From assembly GCA_035306065.1 (NCBI GenBank), contig DATGOL010000207.1, positions 31,962 through 95,961 on the forward strand: a DNA stretch of 64,000 nt, written 5' to 3'. The DNA is from JBBQHX01 sp035306065 (GTDB lineage: Bacteria; Gemmatimonadota; Gemmatimonadetes; Gemmatimonadales; Gemmatimonadaceae). Shown one piece after another: positions 17,260 to 25,304 of the stretch (positions within the stretch are counted from its first letter, which is position 1; every line of letters starts with the position of its first letter). A program made the translations under genes and the position numbers. A model generated the notes under the pieces. The model saw nothing but the letters and a program-made list of their open reading frames with translations. It had not been told where the DNA came from and ran no database searches.

Positions 17260-18617
17260 TGCCCGCCGCTCGCACGCAACTCGAATGCCGCCAGATACTC
17301 CTCGGCTGCATTCGCCACGGTGGTCGCTATCCGACCTTGCTCCGCTGCATCCGACAGCCATCGGGCTTCTGCCGCATTCGTACCAAAGCCCAACTCGATC
17401 AGCACGGACGGCATGAACGCCGTTACCAGTACCCTGAACGCCGCCTGCTTCACACCCCTGTTGGGACCCGGGTGGATTCTGCTCAGGTGGTCCTGCACCG
17501 CCGCAGCGAGCTCCTTCGACTCCCGCAGATGCTCGTTCTGCTGCATGTCCGTCACGATGAAGGAGAGCGGATCACCGGCAGTTACCTCGCTCTCGGTCTC
17601 GAAGCGCACGGCGTCGTTCTCCATCTGCTCCACGCGCCGCGCGTCTTCCGTGCGCGCCTCGGCAAGGAAGTAGGTCTCGTAGCCGCGAGCGGAGCCTGCA
17701 TTGTTCCAGCCGGGATTTGCCGCGTTCACGTGGATGGACAGAAACAGGTCGCCCTTCTCCCGGTTCGCGATGCGCCCGCGATCGGACAGCGCGATGAGTG
17801 TGTCCCGCGTGCGCGTCATGATTACCCGGTAGCCCCGATCCTTGAGCTCCGCCGCTACCAGCCGGCTCACCGCCAGGGTGATGTTCTTCTCGTAAATGCG
17901 CGGTGCACCCCTGCCAATCGGCCCGGACATTCCGTTGTCCACTCCGCCATGGCCGGCGTCTACCACGATCGTGTACTGCCTGTTGCCCGGCGTATTCACG
18001 CCGCGGCTGGCCGCAGCGGTCGAGCGGTACGTCGGTGGCCCGGTGCGGGCACCCTCCCCGCGAATGGTTGGCAGAACAGTGGTACCACCCGGCTCCGGAT
18101 CACCGGCCACGGGCGATAGCGTTCCTCTCTGCGGCGGCCGCCTGTCCGGCTGTGCGGACTCGGCGGATGCAGGTGGGGATGCCTCCGATGCCGACGCAAC
18201 GCGCATCGGCGCATGCAGGAGCCTGGTGGACGCGTCCCAGCGAATTTCCGGCAGCACGCTCGGCAGAACCTCGCGAGCGAACTGCGTGGGTACCATGAGC
18301 GAGCCAGCTTTAAGCCTGGGCGCATGAGCGAGCGGGTGCACCACGTCGCCGGACCGGGCGAAGGGCAGCCCGTCTACCAGCTCCACAACCTGGCTGCCCA
18401 CCTGGAAGTTGAACCGCGAGTTCGGGAGGGCGTTCACAAGGCCGTCCAGCGCGAGCGCCAGCGGGCCAACCGCCACAGCCGGTAACGTGCCGCTCTCGGT
18501 ACGCTCCACCGCGATCGCCACCCTCGCCGAGGAGGACGTGACCACCGCAAGGGAATCCGGGACGCCTGCCTGGGGGGCCAGTATCGACTGCAGCAGCAGT
18601 GTGCCGATCAGGATCAT
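17256..18617 (-). CDS. N-acetylmuramoyl-L-alanine amidase (Amidase_3, AmiC-type), exported
   Basis: Zinc hydrolase that cleaves the MurNAc-L-Ala bond of peptidoglycan, important in daughter-cell separation. From the ATG at 18617 (453 aa) there is a hydrophobic signal peptide (MILIGTLLLQSILAP), an N-terminal domain of about 150 residues, and a Pro/Arg-rich linker. The catalytic domain begins at about residue 215 with IVVDAGHGGVDNGMSG (zinc His), then EKNITLAVSRLVAAEL with the Glu ligand, and DLFLSIHVNAAN with the second His. The late VLIELGFGTNAAEARWL carries the catalytic Glu. It starts 16 nt after smpB and overlaps pyrD by four bases. Confidence 0.92.
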   Translation of the reverse strand: MILIGTLLLQSILAPQAGVPDSLAVVTSSSARVAIAVERTESGTLPAVAVGPLALALDGLVNALPNSRFNFQVGSQVVELVDGLPFARSGDVVHPLAHAPRLKAGSLMVPTQFAREVLPSVLPEIRWDASTRLLHAPMRVASASEASPPASAESAQPDRRPPQRGTLSPVAGDPEPGGTTVLPTIRGEGARTGPPTYRSTAAASRGVNTPGNRQYTIVVDAGHGGVDNGMSGPIGRGAPRIYEKNITLAVSRLVAAELKDRGYRVIMTRTRDTLIALSDRGRIANREKGDLFLSIHVNAANPGWNNAGSARGYETYFLAEARTEDARRVEQMENDAVRFETESEVTAGDPLSFIVTDMQQNEHLRESKELAAAVQDHLSRIHPGPNRGVKQAAFRVLVTAFMPSVLIELGFGTNAAEARWLSDAAEQGRIATTVANAAEEYLAAFELRASGGQ

Positions 18618-18633
18618 CCGAAGGTGGTGCTCA

Positions 18634-19107
18634 TCATCTGGTACGCAGCGCGCGCTCCATGTCGCGCTGGTCGTCACGACGGCGGGCATCTTCCCGTTTG
18701 TCGTGCAGCTTCTTGCCCTTTGCGAGTGCCAGCCGCACCTTCGCAACCCCGTTGCGGAAGTAGAGTTCCAGCGGCACCAGCGTAAGCCCCTGACGCTCAA
18801 CAGCCCCGATCAGCTTCCGAATCTCCTTCCGGTGCAGCAGCAGCTTGCGCGTTCGGGTTGGATCGTGCGCAAAGTGGCTGGCCTGATCGTAAGGCGACAC
18901 GTGCATGTTCAGCAGGAACACCTCTCCGTCTCGAACGATTCCGAAGGCATCCGTGATGTTCGCGCGCTTGGCACGAAGGGACTTGACCTCCGAGCCCTTG
19001 AGCACGATTCCGCACTCGAAAGTGTCAAGGATCGCATACTCGTGACGTGCCTTTCGGTTCTGCGCAACCGGGATTATCTCGGACTTGGATTCCTCGCCTT
19101 TGGACAT
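18634..19107 (-). CDS. smpB: SsrA-binding protein
   Basis: Small RNA-binding protein that delivers tmRNA to stalled ribosomes. Length is 157 aa from the ATG at 19107 (MSKGEESKSEI). Typical segments are IPVAQNRKARHEYAILDTFE, GIVLKGSEVKSLRAKRANI, the ARDPTRTRKLLLH-like segment (HDPTRTRKLLLHRKEI) and the Lys/Arg-rich C-terminal tail KGKKLHDKREDARRRD. It is the first gene of a four-gene unit smpB-amidase-pyrD-pyrF and is divergent from tRNA-Leu. The ssrA RNA itself is not seen here. Confidence 0.97.
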   Translation of the reverse strand: MSKGEESKSEIIPVAQNRKARHEYAILDTFECGIVLKGSEVKSLRAKRANITDAFGIVRDGEVFLLNMHVSPYDQASHFAHDPTRTRKLLLHRKEIRKLIGAVERQGLTLVPLELYFRNGVAKVRLALAKGKKLHDKREDARRRDDQRDMERALRTR

Positions 19108-19241
19108 CACGGAGGGAGCAGGACATGGCGCGAGCCGCAAGCGCCGAGCTCACTGGCCGAACTGAGCCATGGCAAGGCGGAAGTGTTGAACTGTTCCCAA
19201 GTTAGACGTACACCCGCGTTGGCTGCAACTTGCGCGCGACG

Positions 19242-19270
19242 TTGACTTGTTCGCCAGTCACCTGTAGTAT
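19242..19270 (+). promoter_or_regulatory. Sigma70-type promoter for tRNA-Leu
   Basis: TTGACT (19242-19247), a 17-nt spacer and TAGTAT (19265-19270) match the housekeeping consensus well. The tRNA 5' end lies 10 nt downstream, as expected for a stable-RNA promoter. Confidence 0.75.
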
Positions 19271-19279
19271 TCGCGCTCT

Positions 19280-19363
19280 GCCGAAGTGGTGGAATTGGTA
19301 GACGCGCTGCGTTCAGGGCGCAGTGGGCGCAAGCCCGTGGGGGTTCGAGTCCCCCCTTCGGCA
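19280..19363 (+). tRNA. tRNA-Leu(CAG)
   Basis: 84-nt cloverleaf with a long variable arm. The acceptor stem GCCGAAG pairs with CTTCGGC, the discriminator is A, the anticodon stem-loop CTGCG-TTCAGGG-CGCAG gives anticodon CAG, and the T-arm GGGGGTTCGAGTCCCCC is perfect. The 3' CCA is not encoded. It is flanked by its own promoter and a strong terminator. Confidence 0.98.
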
Positions 19364-19371
19364 CTCCAGTA

Positions 19372-19411
19372 CAAATGAGGCCTCGCGAGTCAGCTCGCGA
19401 GGCCTCATTTG
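19372..19411. terminator. Strong bidirectional terminator hairpin
   Basis: A perfect 18-bp inverted repeat with a TCAG loop, ending in ATTTG / CAAAT at its base. It sits 8 nt after tRNA-Leu and 3 nt after the stop of the convergent gene ending at 19415, so it can serve both strands. Confidence 0.9.
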
Positions 19412-19414
19412 CGT

Positions 19415-19993
19415 TCAGCGCCCCCCTCCTCCGCCTGTCCCGCGCCCCAGTGAAGAGGGCCTTACGTTCTCGGGGAGTGCCGCCTGGCCAAACGCCTTAC
19501 GCAGCTCTGCGTTCGTGTTGGTCAGGAAGTCCGCCACCGCGTTCGCCAGGTGCGCCACCACTTCCTGTCCCCATTCCCGCTCTCCCCCGGCAAACCGGAG
19601 CAGTTCCTGGGCAATCCGTTCTGACGTTGCCGTACCGGGCCTGCGCTCACGCACCGCCTCGCCGTATGCACTGAGGCGCTGGTTGAACTGGCGTTCGGCA
19701 AGGCCCACGCGGTCGCTCGCAATGGCCGGGTCCCGCCGAAATGCCTCCGCAAGTGCTCCCGCCACGAGCGACGCCGTTCGGTCATCCAGCGCATCCCTCT
19801 CTGCGGCCAGCAGACCCAGCGCTCGACGGGCGTACCGCAACTCCCACCGCGCGTGGTCCAGGTCACCGCCCGTGGCGGTTGCCGCGAGCCATTCGGTTAG
19901 TTCGGGATTGGGGTCGTTGCTGAGGGCGGCTGCATAGGCTGCAGCCTTTGCGCGTACCTCGCGGTCGGACCTCCACCTCTCCAGGAACGGCAC
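19415..19993 (-). CDS. Hypothetical alpha-helical protein
   Basis: Protein of 192 aa with a GTG start; I do not recognise the family. It is Ala/Arg/Glu-rich and predicted mostly helical. It has no signal peptide, membrane segment or Cys, and ends in a Gly-rich tail (GRGTGGGGGR). The N-terminus MPFLERWRSDREVRAKAA suggests a cytosolic protein. It lies 20 nt downstream of the Rrf2-type regulator gene and ends at the shared terminator, so the two are likely co-transcribed. Continuous coding character and the precise terminator support a real gene. Confidence 0.65.
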   Translation of the reverse strand: MPFLERWRSDREVRAKAAAYAAALSNDPNPELTEWLAATATGGDLDHARWELRYARRALGLLAAERDALDDRTASLVAGALAEAFRRDPAIASDRVGLAERQFNQRLSAYGEAVRERRPGTATSERIAQELLRFAGGEREWGQEVVAHLANAVADFLTNTNAELRKAFGQAALPENVRPSSLGRGTGGGGGR

Positions 19994-20013
19994 TAAAGCC
20001 GGCGCCTGGCCGC

Positions 20014-20511
20014 TTAGTTGGCTGTCGCCGACTGCGACGCGCGCCGAGCGAGCTTCACCGGCTCGGGTGCGCTGAGGCCCACCGTGGCTCGCACCTCGGA
20101 TTCCTGCTTCATGAGGTCGGACAGCCTGACTCCCTCCAGCACGTCGTCAATTCTCTGCTGCAGAAGGATCCACACCGGGCGAATGCTGCAGTCGTGCGCG
20201 GCGGAACAGCGCGCCTCACCCACCGGATGGGTTACGCAATGCAGATCGAAGGTGGTGAGCTCGGACGCGGCAATCACATCTCGCACGCTGATGTCCCGCG
20301 GCGTTTTGGCCAGCCTGTAGCCTCCCTTGGCACCGCGCGTGGAGCTGATCAGCCCTGCGCGCCGAAGTCGCAGGAGAATCTGCTCCACGTAGTCAGGAGG
20401 CAACTGCTCACGAGTAGCGATCTCGCGACCGGATACCGGTCCCTCTTCCTCGCGGTGCGCCAGATGAAGCGCGCAGATCAAGCCGTACTCGGCCCAGGTC
20501 GTGATACGCAC
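20014..20511 (-). CDS. Rrf2-family transcriptional regulator (IscR/NsrR-like)
   Basis: Winged-helix regulator of 165 aa with a GTG start. The N-terminus MRITTWAEYGLICALHLA and the recognition region REQLPPDYVEQILLRLRRAG followed by STRGAKGGYRLA are typical of the family. Three Cys near residues 92-108 (HCVTHP, RCSAAHDCSIRPVW) match the spacing of Fe-S-cluster-binding members, so it probably senses iron-sulfur status, redox or NO. No isc/suf operon is next to it; the target cannot be told from the window. The gene sits between aspA upstream and the hypothetical gene at 19415. Confidence 0.9.
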   Translation of the reverse strand: MRITTWAEYGLICALHLAHREEEGPVSGREIATREQLPPDYVEQILLRLRRAGLISSTRGAKGGYRLAKTPRDISVRDVIAASELTTFDLHCVTHPVGEARCSAAHDCSIRPVWILLQQRIDDVLEGVRLSDLMKQESEVRATVGLSAPEPVKLARRASQSATAN

Positions 20512-20616
20512 GTCCGGAGTGTAGGCTCCGGACGCCGAGTGAACAAGGGCGGATACCCGCCGGACGGGCGATCTTCCGCTCTGACCGATCGGATTCCGCA
20601 GCGTTTGGCACTACGG

Positions 20617-20653
20617 CACAGGCCCCGGCGCAGTCCATGCGCCGGGGCCTGTG
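20617..20653 (-). terminator. Terminator hairpin after aspartase gene
   Basis: Perfect 16-bp GC-rich inverted repeat (CACAGGCCCCGGCGCA and its complement) with a 5-nt loop, 27 nt after the aspartase stop. No T-run follows on the minus strand, as with several hairpins in this genome. Confidence 0.7.
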
Positions 20654-20679
20654 ATCCCAATACAGGTTACGGGCGCCGA

Positions 20680-22083
20680 TTACGCACCCGGTACGCCGAT
20701 CTCCGTCATCTTCCGGAGATCCAGAACCTCATCCGCACGCTCTGGCGGCAGAACTCCGTCGCGCTTCACCATCTCGCGAATGAGCACGCCTTCCTTCACC
20801 GACGCCTTGCTGATCTCGGCAGACTTCGCGTAGCCGATGTGCGGCATGAGAGCCGTGGCGAGAGCTGCCGAACGCTCCACCCAGTAGGAGCACATTTCCT
20901 CATTCGCCTGGATTCCCTTCACGCAGCGATCTGCAAGCGTGTTCGCCGTATTCGTCAGGATGCGCATGGACAGCAGCACGTTATGCGCGATCACCGGCAT
21001 CATCACGTTCAGCTCCAGCTGTCCATGCTCGGCAGAGATGGCAACGGCGGTGTCGCATCCCATTACCTGGAAGCACACCTGGTTCACCATTTCCGGAATG
21101 GACGGGTTGATCTTTCCGGGCATGATGGACGAACCCGGCTGCACGGCGGGAAGCGTGATCTCGTCAATTCCGGTGCGCGGCCCCATGACCATCAGTCGCA
21201 GGTCGCTCGCAATCTTGCTCAGGTCAATTGCCAGGCCTCGCAACGTGGCGCTGAATGCTGCCGCGTCTCCCATGCTCTGCATGAGTTGAATGCGATCCTC
21301 GCCCACGCGCACGTTCAGGCCGGTAATCGCATTCAGGTGCTTGACGATCAGCTCCGGATACTGCGGCTCGACATTCACCCCCGTGCCCACCGCGCTACCG
21401 CCGATGCCGAGATCGCGCAGGTAGTCGGCAGCCTCCACCGAGCGACGCAGTGCGCGGTCGATGGAGCCGGCGTAGGCGGTGAACTCCTGGCCCAGGCGAA
21501 TGGGCATCGCGTCCTGCAGGTGCGTGCGGCCCGCCTTGACGATATGGTCGAACTCCCTGCCCTTCTCTGCAAGCGCATCGCGAAGATTCTCGAAGGCGCT
21601 TACGAGTGCAGGCAGCTGCGAAAGTGCAGCAAGGCGGATATTGGTGGGAATGGTGTCATTGGTGGACTGCGCCATGTTTACATGGTCGTTAGGATGCACG
21701 GGCGTATACGTGCCCCGCTCACCACCAAGGATCTCATTCGCGCGGTTGGCCAGCACCTCGTTCGCATTCATGTTGTGCGAGGTGCCGGCACCGGCCTGGT
21801 ATGGGTCAACCACGAAGTGCTCGCGGTGCTTGCCTTCAAGGATCTCATCTGCGGCCTGCACGATTGCGTCAGCGAGTCGTGCCTCCAGCCGACCGGTTTC
21901 CTTGTGGGCCAGGGCCGCCGCCTTCTTGATCCACACCTGCCCGATGACGAATGGCTCGAGAGGCCGGAGGCCGCTGATCGGGAAGTTCTGTATGGCGCGC
22001 AGCGTCTGTACGCCGTAGAGTGCGTCTGCGGGAACTTCGAGAGTGCCCAGCGGATCCTTCTCGGTGCGAGTGGCGTTAGCCAT
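20680..22083 (-). CDS. aspA: Aspartate ammonia-lyase
   Basis: Reversible deamination of L-aspartate to fumarate and ammonia. A perfect ribosome site AAGGAGG lies 9 nt before the ATG at 22083, which is better placed than the ATG at 22092. Diagnostic motifs are VHPNDHVNMAQSTNDTIPTN, the KAGRTHLQDAMPIRLGQE region, and the fumarase/aspartase signature GSSIMPGKINPSIPE with the catalytic Ser, followed by MVNQVCFQVMG. The aspartase-type loop and 467-aa length favour AspA over fumarase C, but class II fumarase activity cannot be excluded without assay. Confidence 0.9.
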   Translation of the reverse strand: MANATRTEKDPLGTLEVPADALYGVQTLRAIQNFPISGLRPLEPFVIGQVWIKKAAALAHKETGRLEARLADAIVQAADEILEGKHREHFVVDPYQAGAGTSHNMNANEVLANRANEILGGERGTYTPVHPNDHVNMAQSTNDTIPTNIRLAALSQLPALVSAFENLRDALAEKGREFDHIVKAGRTHLQDAMPIRLGQEFTAYAGSIDRALRRSVEAADYLRDLGIGGSAVGTGVNVEPQYPELIVKHLNAITGLNVRVGEDRIQLMQSMGDAAAFSATLRGLAIDLSKIASDLRLMVMGPRTGIDEITLPAVQPGSSIMPGKINPSIPEMVNQVCFQVMGCDTAVAISAEHGQLELNVMMPVIAHNVLLSMRILTNTANTLADRCVKGIQANEEMCSYWVERSAALATALMPHIGYAKSAEISKASVKEGVLIREMVKRDGVLPPERADEVLDLRKMTEIGVPGA

Positions 22084-22155
22084 CCCGTGCATCCTCCTTG
22101 AAATTGTGCAGTGTGCGCCTGTGGGCGAACACGGTGATGTTCATGTTGTCGCGAC

Positions 22156-22647
22156 CTAAACGCGACGGCCGACGTCTCGTGAGGCGGCCACCGCCGTTCC
22201 GAGCCCGCCGAGTGCTGCAACCAGGCCCACGACGAGCCATGCGACATCGGCGCGTCGTGAACCTGCCGGAGCAAGGGCCGCAACAGTGCCACCGGCGACC
22301 GTGGAGCCATCGGCAGCGTGCAGCATGCGTTCACCGCTGCTGGCTCCGAAGCTGGCCATCACGCCGGAAAGCACGAGCACGCCGGAGCAGACCATGCGAG
22401 CCACGCGCAGTCGCGCGCGCACGGCGAGTTCCGCACCAATGACCAGCAGACCCGAGACCACGGCCCCCATGGCAACCAGCGGAACGAGCCGGTCGAGTGC
22501 TGCAGCGGTATCGCCTGCAGCGGTGTTTGGCGCGGGGAGCAGGAGAAAAACCGCGAGCGCTGCACCGCCAATCCAGGCAGTGAGCAGGAGCGCACTGGCA
22601 AGCGGCCGGCGGGGGCGCACGGCGCGATAGAGATATGAGCGGCTCAT
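22156..22647 (-). CDS. Hypothetical multi-pass membrane protein
   Basis: Protein of 163 aa with about four predicted membrane spans (roughly residues 17-37, 54-75, 82-103 and 133-154) separated by short Arg-rich loops. I recognise no family motif. The start ATG at 22647 overlaps the stop of the MBL hydrolase gene (ATGA), so it belongs to the trxB-MBL transcription unit; aspartase follows 72 nt later. The Arg-rich cytosolic loops fit an inner-membrane protein. Confidence 0.7.
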   Translation of the reverse strand: MSRSYLYRAVRPRRPLASALLLTAWIGGAALAVFLLLPAPNTAAGDTAAALDRLVPLVAMGAVVSGLLVIGAELAVRARLRVARMVCSGVLVLSGVMASFGASSGERMLHAADGSTVAGGTVAALAPAGSRRADVAWLVVGLVAALGGLGTAVAASRDVGRRV

Positions 22648-23285
22648 GACGCCCTCAGGCGCGCTGCGCCGGTGAGGAATGGGTTCGATCGGCGCTCGCT
22701 GCCAACGGTGGTCTCGGGGCCATGGCCGGGGAGAACACGTGTATCGTCAGGCAGCGCCGTGATGCGCTCGAGCGATGCTGCAAGTGCAGCAGAATCTGAA
22801 AGAGGAAGGTCCGTACGGCCAACGGAGCCGGCGAACAGGCAGTCTCCCACGAGTGCAACGCCGTTCCCGTGCAGCACCACGTGTCCTGGCGCGTGCCCCG
22901 GCGCGTGCATTACGCGGAAATTGACTTCGCCAAGGGTGACTTCGTCGCCGTCGCCGTACGGCCGGGTTTCCGGCGTTGGCTGATCGATGCGAAGACCATA
23001 TGCTGCAGCATGCCTGGCAGCACCGGTATACAGCGGAAGGTCTGCCTGGTGCAGGTATACGGGAATCTCGTACCGGGCAACCAGTTCCTCGATTGCACCC
23101 ACATGATCGAAGTGCGCATGAGTGAGCCAGATGGCAACCGGCTCTGCACCCGTTGCATCGACTGCACGCGCAATACGGTCGGCCTCGTCTCCGGGATCCA
23201 CGATTGCCAGCTGGTGGCTTTCATCATCGATCACCAGCCAGCAGTTCACCGCGAGTGGTCCCACAGGAAGGCCAACGATGCGCAT
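22644..23285 (-). CDS. MBL-fold metallo-hydrolase (glyoxalase II-like)
   Basis: Metallo-beta-lactamase-fold hydrolase of 213 aa. The binuclear metal motif is LTHAHFDHVG (His56, His58, Asp60, His61), with later ligands in HAPGHAPGHVVLH, VGDCLFAGSVGRTD and VLPGHGPETT. The short length and GRTD motif resemble the YcbL/glyoxalase II-like group that hydrolyses thioesters such as hydroxyacyl-glutathione or analogous thiols. It overlaps thioredoxin reductase by one base (TGATG), which fits a thiol-metabolism role, but the substrate is not known. Confidence 0.88.
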   Translation of the reverse strand: MRIVGLPVGPLAVNCWLVIDDESHQLAIVDPGDEADRIARAVDATGAEPVAIWLTHAHFDHVGAIEELVARYEIPVYLHQADLPLYTGAARHAAAYGLRIDQPTPETRPYGDGDEVTLGEVNFRVMHAPGHAPGHVVLHGNGVALVGDCLFAGSVGRTDLPLSDSAALAASLERITALPDDTRVLPGHGPETTVGSERRSNPFLTGAARLRAS

Positions 23286-24274
23286 CAGACCGCGTACCCT
23301 CCCACGCCTTCCACTACCGGCTCCGCCTGGCCATCGCGCAACGCCGTGAGATACTTCTCCGCCGCAATTGCCGCAGTGGTTGCGTCACCCACAGCAGTCG
23401 TCACCTGCCTCACGAGCTGAACCCGGAGATCGCCCGCAGCAAACAGGCCCGGAATGGAAGTCTGCATGTTTTCGTCCGTACGCACGTAGCCCATCTCGTC
23501 GTGGTCCACGTGATCCGCAATGATTCCGCTGTTCGGCCGGAAGCCCACGAAAACGAACACGCCGGTTACGGCGAGTTCGCGCTCCTCGTTCGAGATTACG
23601 TCCCGCAGCCTGACGCCGCGCGCAAGCCCATCGTCATCGCCGAGTATCTCTTCGACGACCGAGTTCCACACGAACTCGATCTTCGGGTTCTCGAACGCGC
23701 GCTTCTGCAGAATCTTGCTGGCGCGAAGCTCGTCGCGGCGGTGTATCAGGTACACCTTGTCTGCATAACGCGTGAGGAATGCTGCCTCCTCAGTTGCGGC
23801 ATCACCGCCACCGACCACCGCTATCGTGTGACCGCGGAAGAATGCTCCATCGCAGATGGCGCAGTAGGACACTCCCTTGCCGGCATACTCCACCTCGCCC
23901 GGCACGTTGAGCTTCACCGGCGTACCGCCCGCCGTCACGATTACCGTGGGCGCCACATAGATCTCGCCCGCATCCGTGGTAACGTGAAACTGACCGTCGT
24001 CCTGGCGCTTGACCGACTCCACGTTCTTTCCGAGGTGGAATTCAGCGCCGAACTTGCGTGCGTGCTGCTCGAATTTCTGGGCGAGTTCCCACCCCTGCAC
24101 GCTTTCGAACCCGATGTAGTCTTCAATGAGTTCGGTGTTCAGCAGCTCGCCACCTGGTGCCCCGCGCTCGAGGAGCGCGGTGCGCAGCATCGAACGGCCT
24201 GCGTACATGGCAGCGCACATGCCGGCGGGTCCGCCGCCGACAATCAGAACGTCGTAATCCTGCGTGGAGCTCAC
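23285..24274 (-). CDS. trxB: Thioredoxin-disulfide reductase
   Basis: FAD/NADPH enzyme that reduces thioredoxin. Length 329 aa with a GTG start. The FAD motif is DVLIVGGGPAGMCAAMYAGR, the redox-active disulfide is CAIC (Cys138, Cys141) in SYCAICDGAFF, the NADPH motif is VVGGGDAATEEA with HRRDELRAS, and the C-terminal FAD motif is GLFAAGDLR. It leads the unit trxB-MBL hydrolase-membrane protein. No trxA is adjacent. Confidence 0.96.
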   Translation of the reverse strand: MSSTQDYDVLIVGGGPAGMCAAMYAGRSMLRTALLERGAPGGELLNTELIEDYIGFESVQGWELAQKFEQHARKFGAEFHLGKNVESVKRQDDGQFHVTTDAGEIYVAPTVIVTAGGTPVKLNVPGEVEYAGKGVSYCAICDGAFFRGHTIAVVGGGDAATEEAAFLTRYADKVYLIHRRDELRASKILQKRAFENPKIEFVWNSVVEEILGDDDGLARGVRLRDVISNEERELAVTGVFVFVGFRPNSGIIADHVDHDEMGYVRTDENMQTSIPGLFAAGDLRVQLVRQVTTAVGDATTAAIAAEKYLTALRDGQAEPVVEGVGGYAV

Positions 24275-24486
24275 TTGGGCCTCGAATTGGTCAGCGCCGC
24301 CGTGGGGGGCGCGTGCGGAAAACGGGCGTGCCTTGTCGGCACCTGCCTCTTAATGTCGCGCGCGCACGCTGCTGAGGGAAGCCGTAGACAGCCTCACTCG
24401 TACCTGCGACGGCCTGGCAGCCGGAAAGTTCGGCCACCTTCATGCGGCAGGCGGACCACCGTCCGGAAAGCCGATTCAACCGACGT

Positions 24487-25212
24487 CTACTTTCGGATCA
24501 GCCGGCCGCCGTCCACCACGATCACTTCGCCGGTAACGTATCCCGCACCCAGCAGGTAGCACACGGCTTCTGCCACGTCCTCCGCAGATCCGATGCGCCC
24601 CAGCGGAGTGGTAGCCGCGAGGCGCTCGGCAGACTCCTGATCCATGCTCTCCGGAAGAAGCACTGCGCCAGGCGCAACTGCGTTCACCCGGATTCCCGGC
24701 GCCAGCACGCGCGCGAGGGCGCGGGTCATCTGAACGACTCCGGCCTTGGTGATACCGTGCGGCACATGGTTCGGCCACGTCTCGAAGGCGGCGAGGTCTG
24801 CAATGTTGACCATGGCGCTGCCCGGCTTCATCACTCGCGCGGCGGCCTGCGACAGGAAGAACGGCGCACGCAGATTGAGCGTGAACATGAACTCCCATTC
24901 GTCCTGGCTCACTGAATCCACCGGGCCTTCCATCATCACTGCAGCAGAGTTTACCAGGAAATCCAGGCCGGCCCACTGGTGCACGGCTGAAATCAGCGCT
25001 TCCGGTGCATCGGGCCTGGTGAGATCGGCGGAAAATGCCTGCGCCTCGGTGCCGGAGTCGCGAAGCAGCTTCACCACCTCGCTGGCGCCTTCGTCGGATT
25101 CGTTGTAATGCACGGCAACCCGTGCGCCCTCGGCTCCCACCGCCAGTGCGATGGCTCGTCCAACGCGGCGTCCTGCACCGGTCACGAGGCAGGTGCGCCC
25201 CTGGAACTTCAC
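24487..25212 (-). CDS. SDR oxidoreductase resembling pteridine reductase, catalytic Tyr replaced by His
   Basis: Short-chain dehydrogenase of 241 aa. GGAG lies 6 nt before the GTG at 25212, which I prefer to the GTG at 25230. The cofactor loop is TGAGRRVGRAIA, with Arg residues as in NADPH-using pteridine reductases, and NSAAV matches the NAG-type motif. The active-site region reads NIADLAAFETWPNHVPHGIT followed by KAG. Asp stands where classical SDRs have Ser (as in PTR1), Lys is kept, but the position four before Lys, normally Tyr, is His. The C-terminus APGAVLLPE and VTGEVIVVDGG are standard. The fold is clear; the reaction is unknown. Confidence 0.85.
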   Translation of the reverse strand: MKFQGRTCLVTGAGRRVGRAIALAVGAEGARVAVHYNESDEGASEVVKLLRDSGTEAQAFSADLTRPDAPEALISAVHQWAGLDFLVNSAAVMMEGPVDSVSQDEWEFMFTLNLRAPFFLSQAAARVMKPGSAMVNIADLAAFETWPNHVPHGITKAGVVQMTRALARVLAPGIRVNAVAPGAVLLPESMDQESAERLAATTPLGRIGSAEDVAEAVCYLLGAGYVTGEVIVVDGGRLIRK

Positions 25213-25304
25213 GCTTCGCTCCAGATGCACTTGAGCGTCACGCTACGCTCCGGACGCAATTCCGTTGGGAGTGCACGCATCGCGTACGGAGGTGAGGTGT
25301 CAAC

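Noticed and set aside
19948..22101. Plus-strand open frame of about 717 codons
   Set aside because: Antisense to the Rrf2 and aspartase genes, which have full family motifs. His/Arg-rich composition is typical of a mirror frame.
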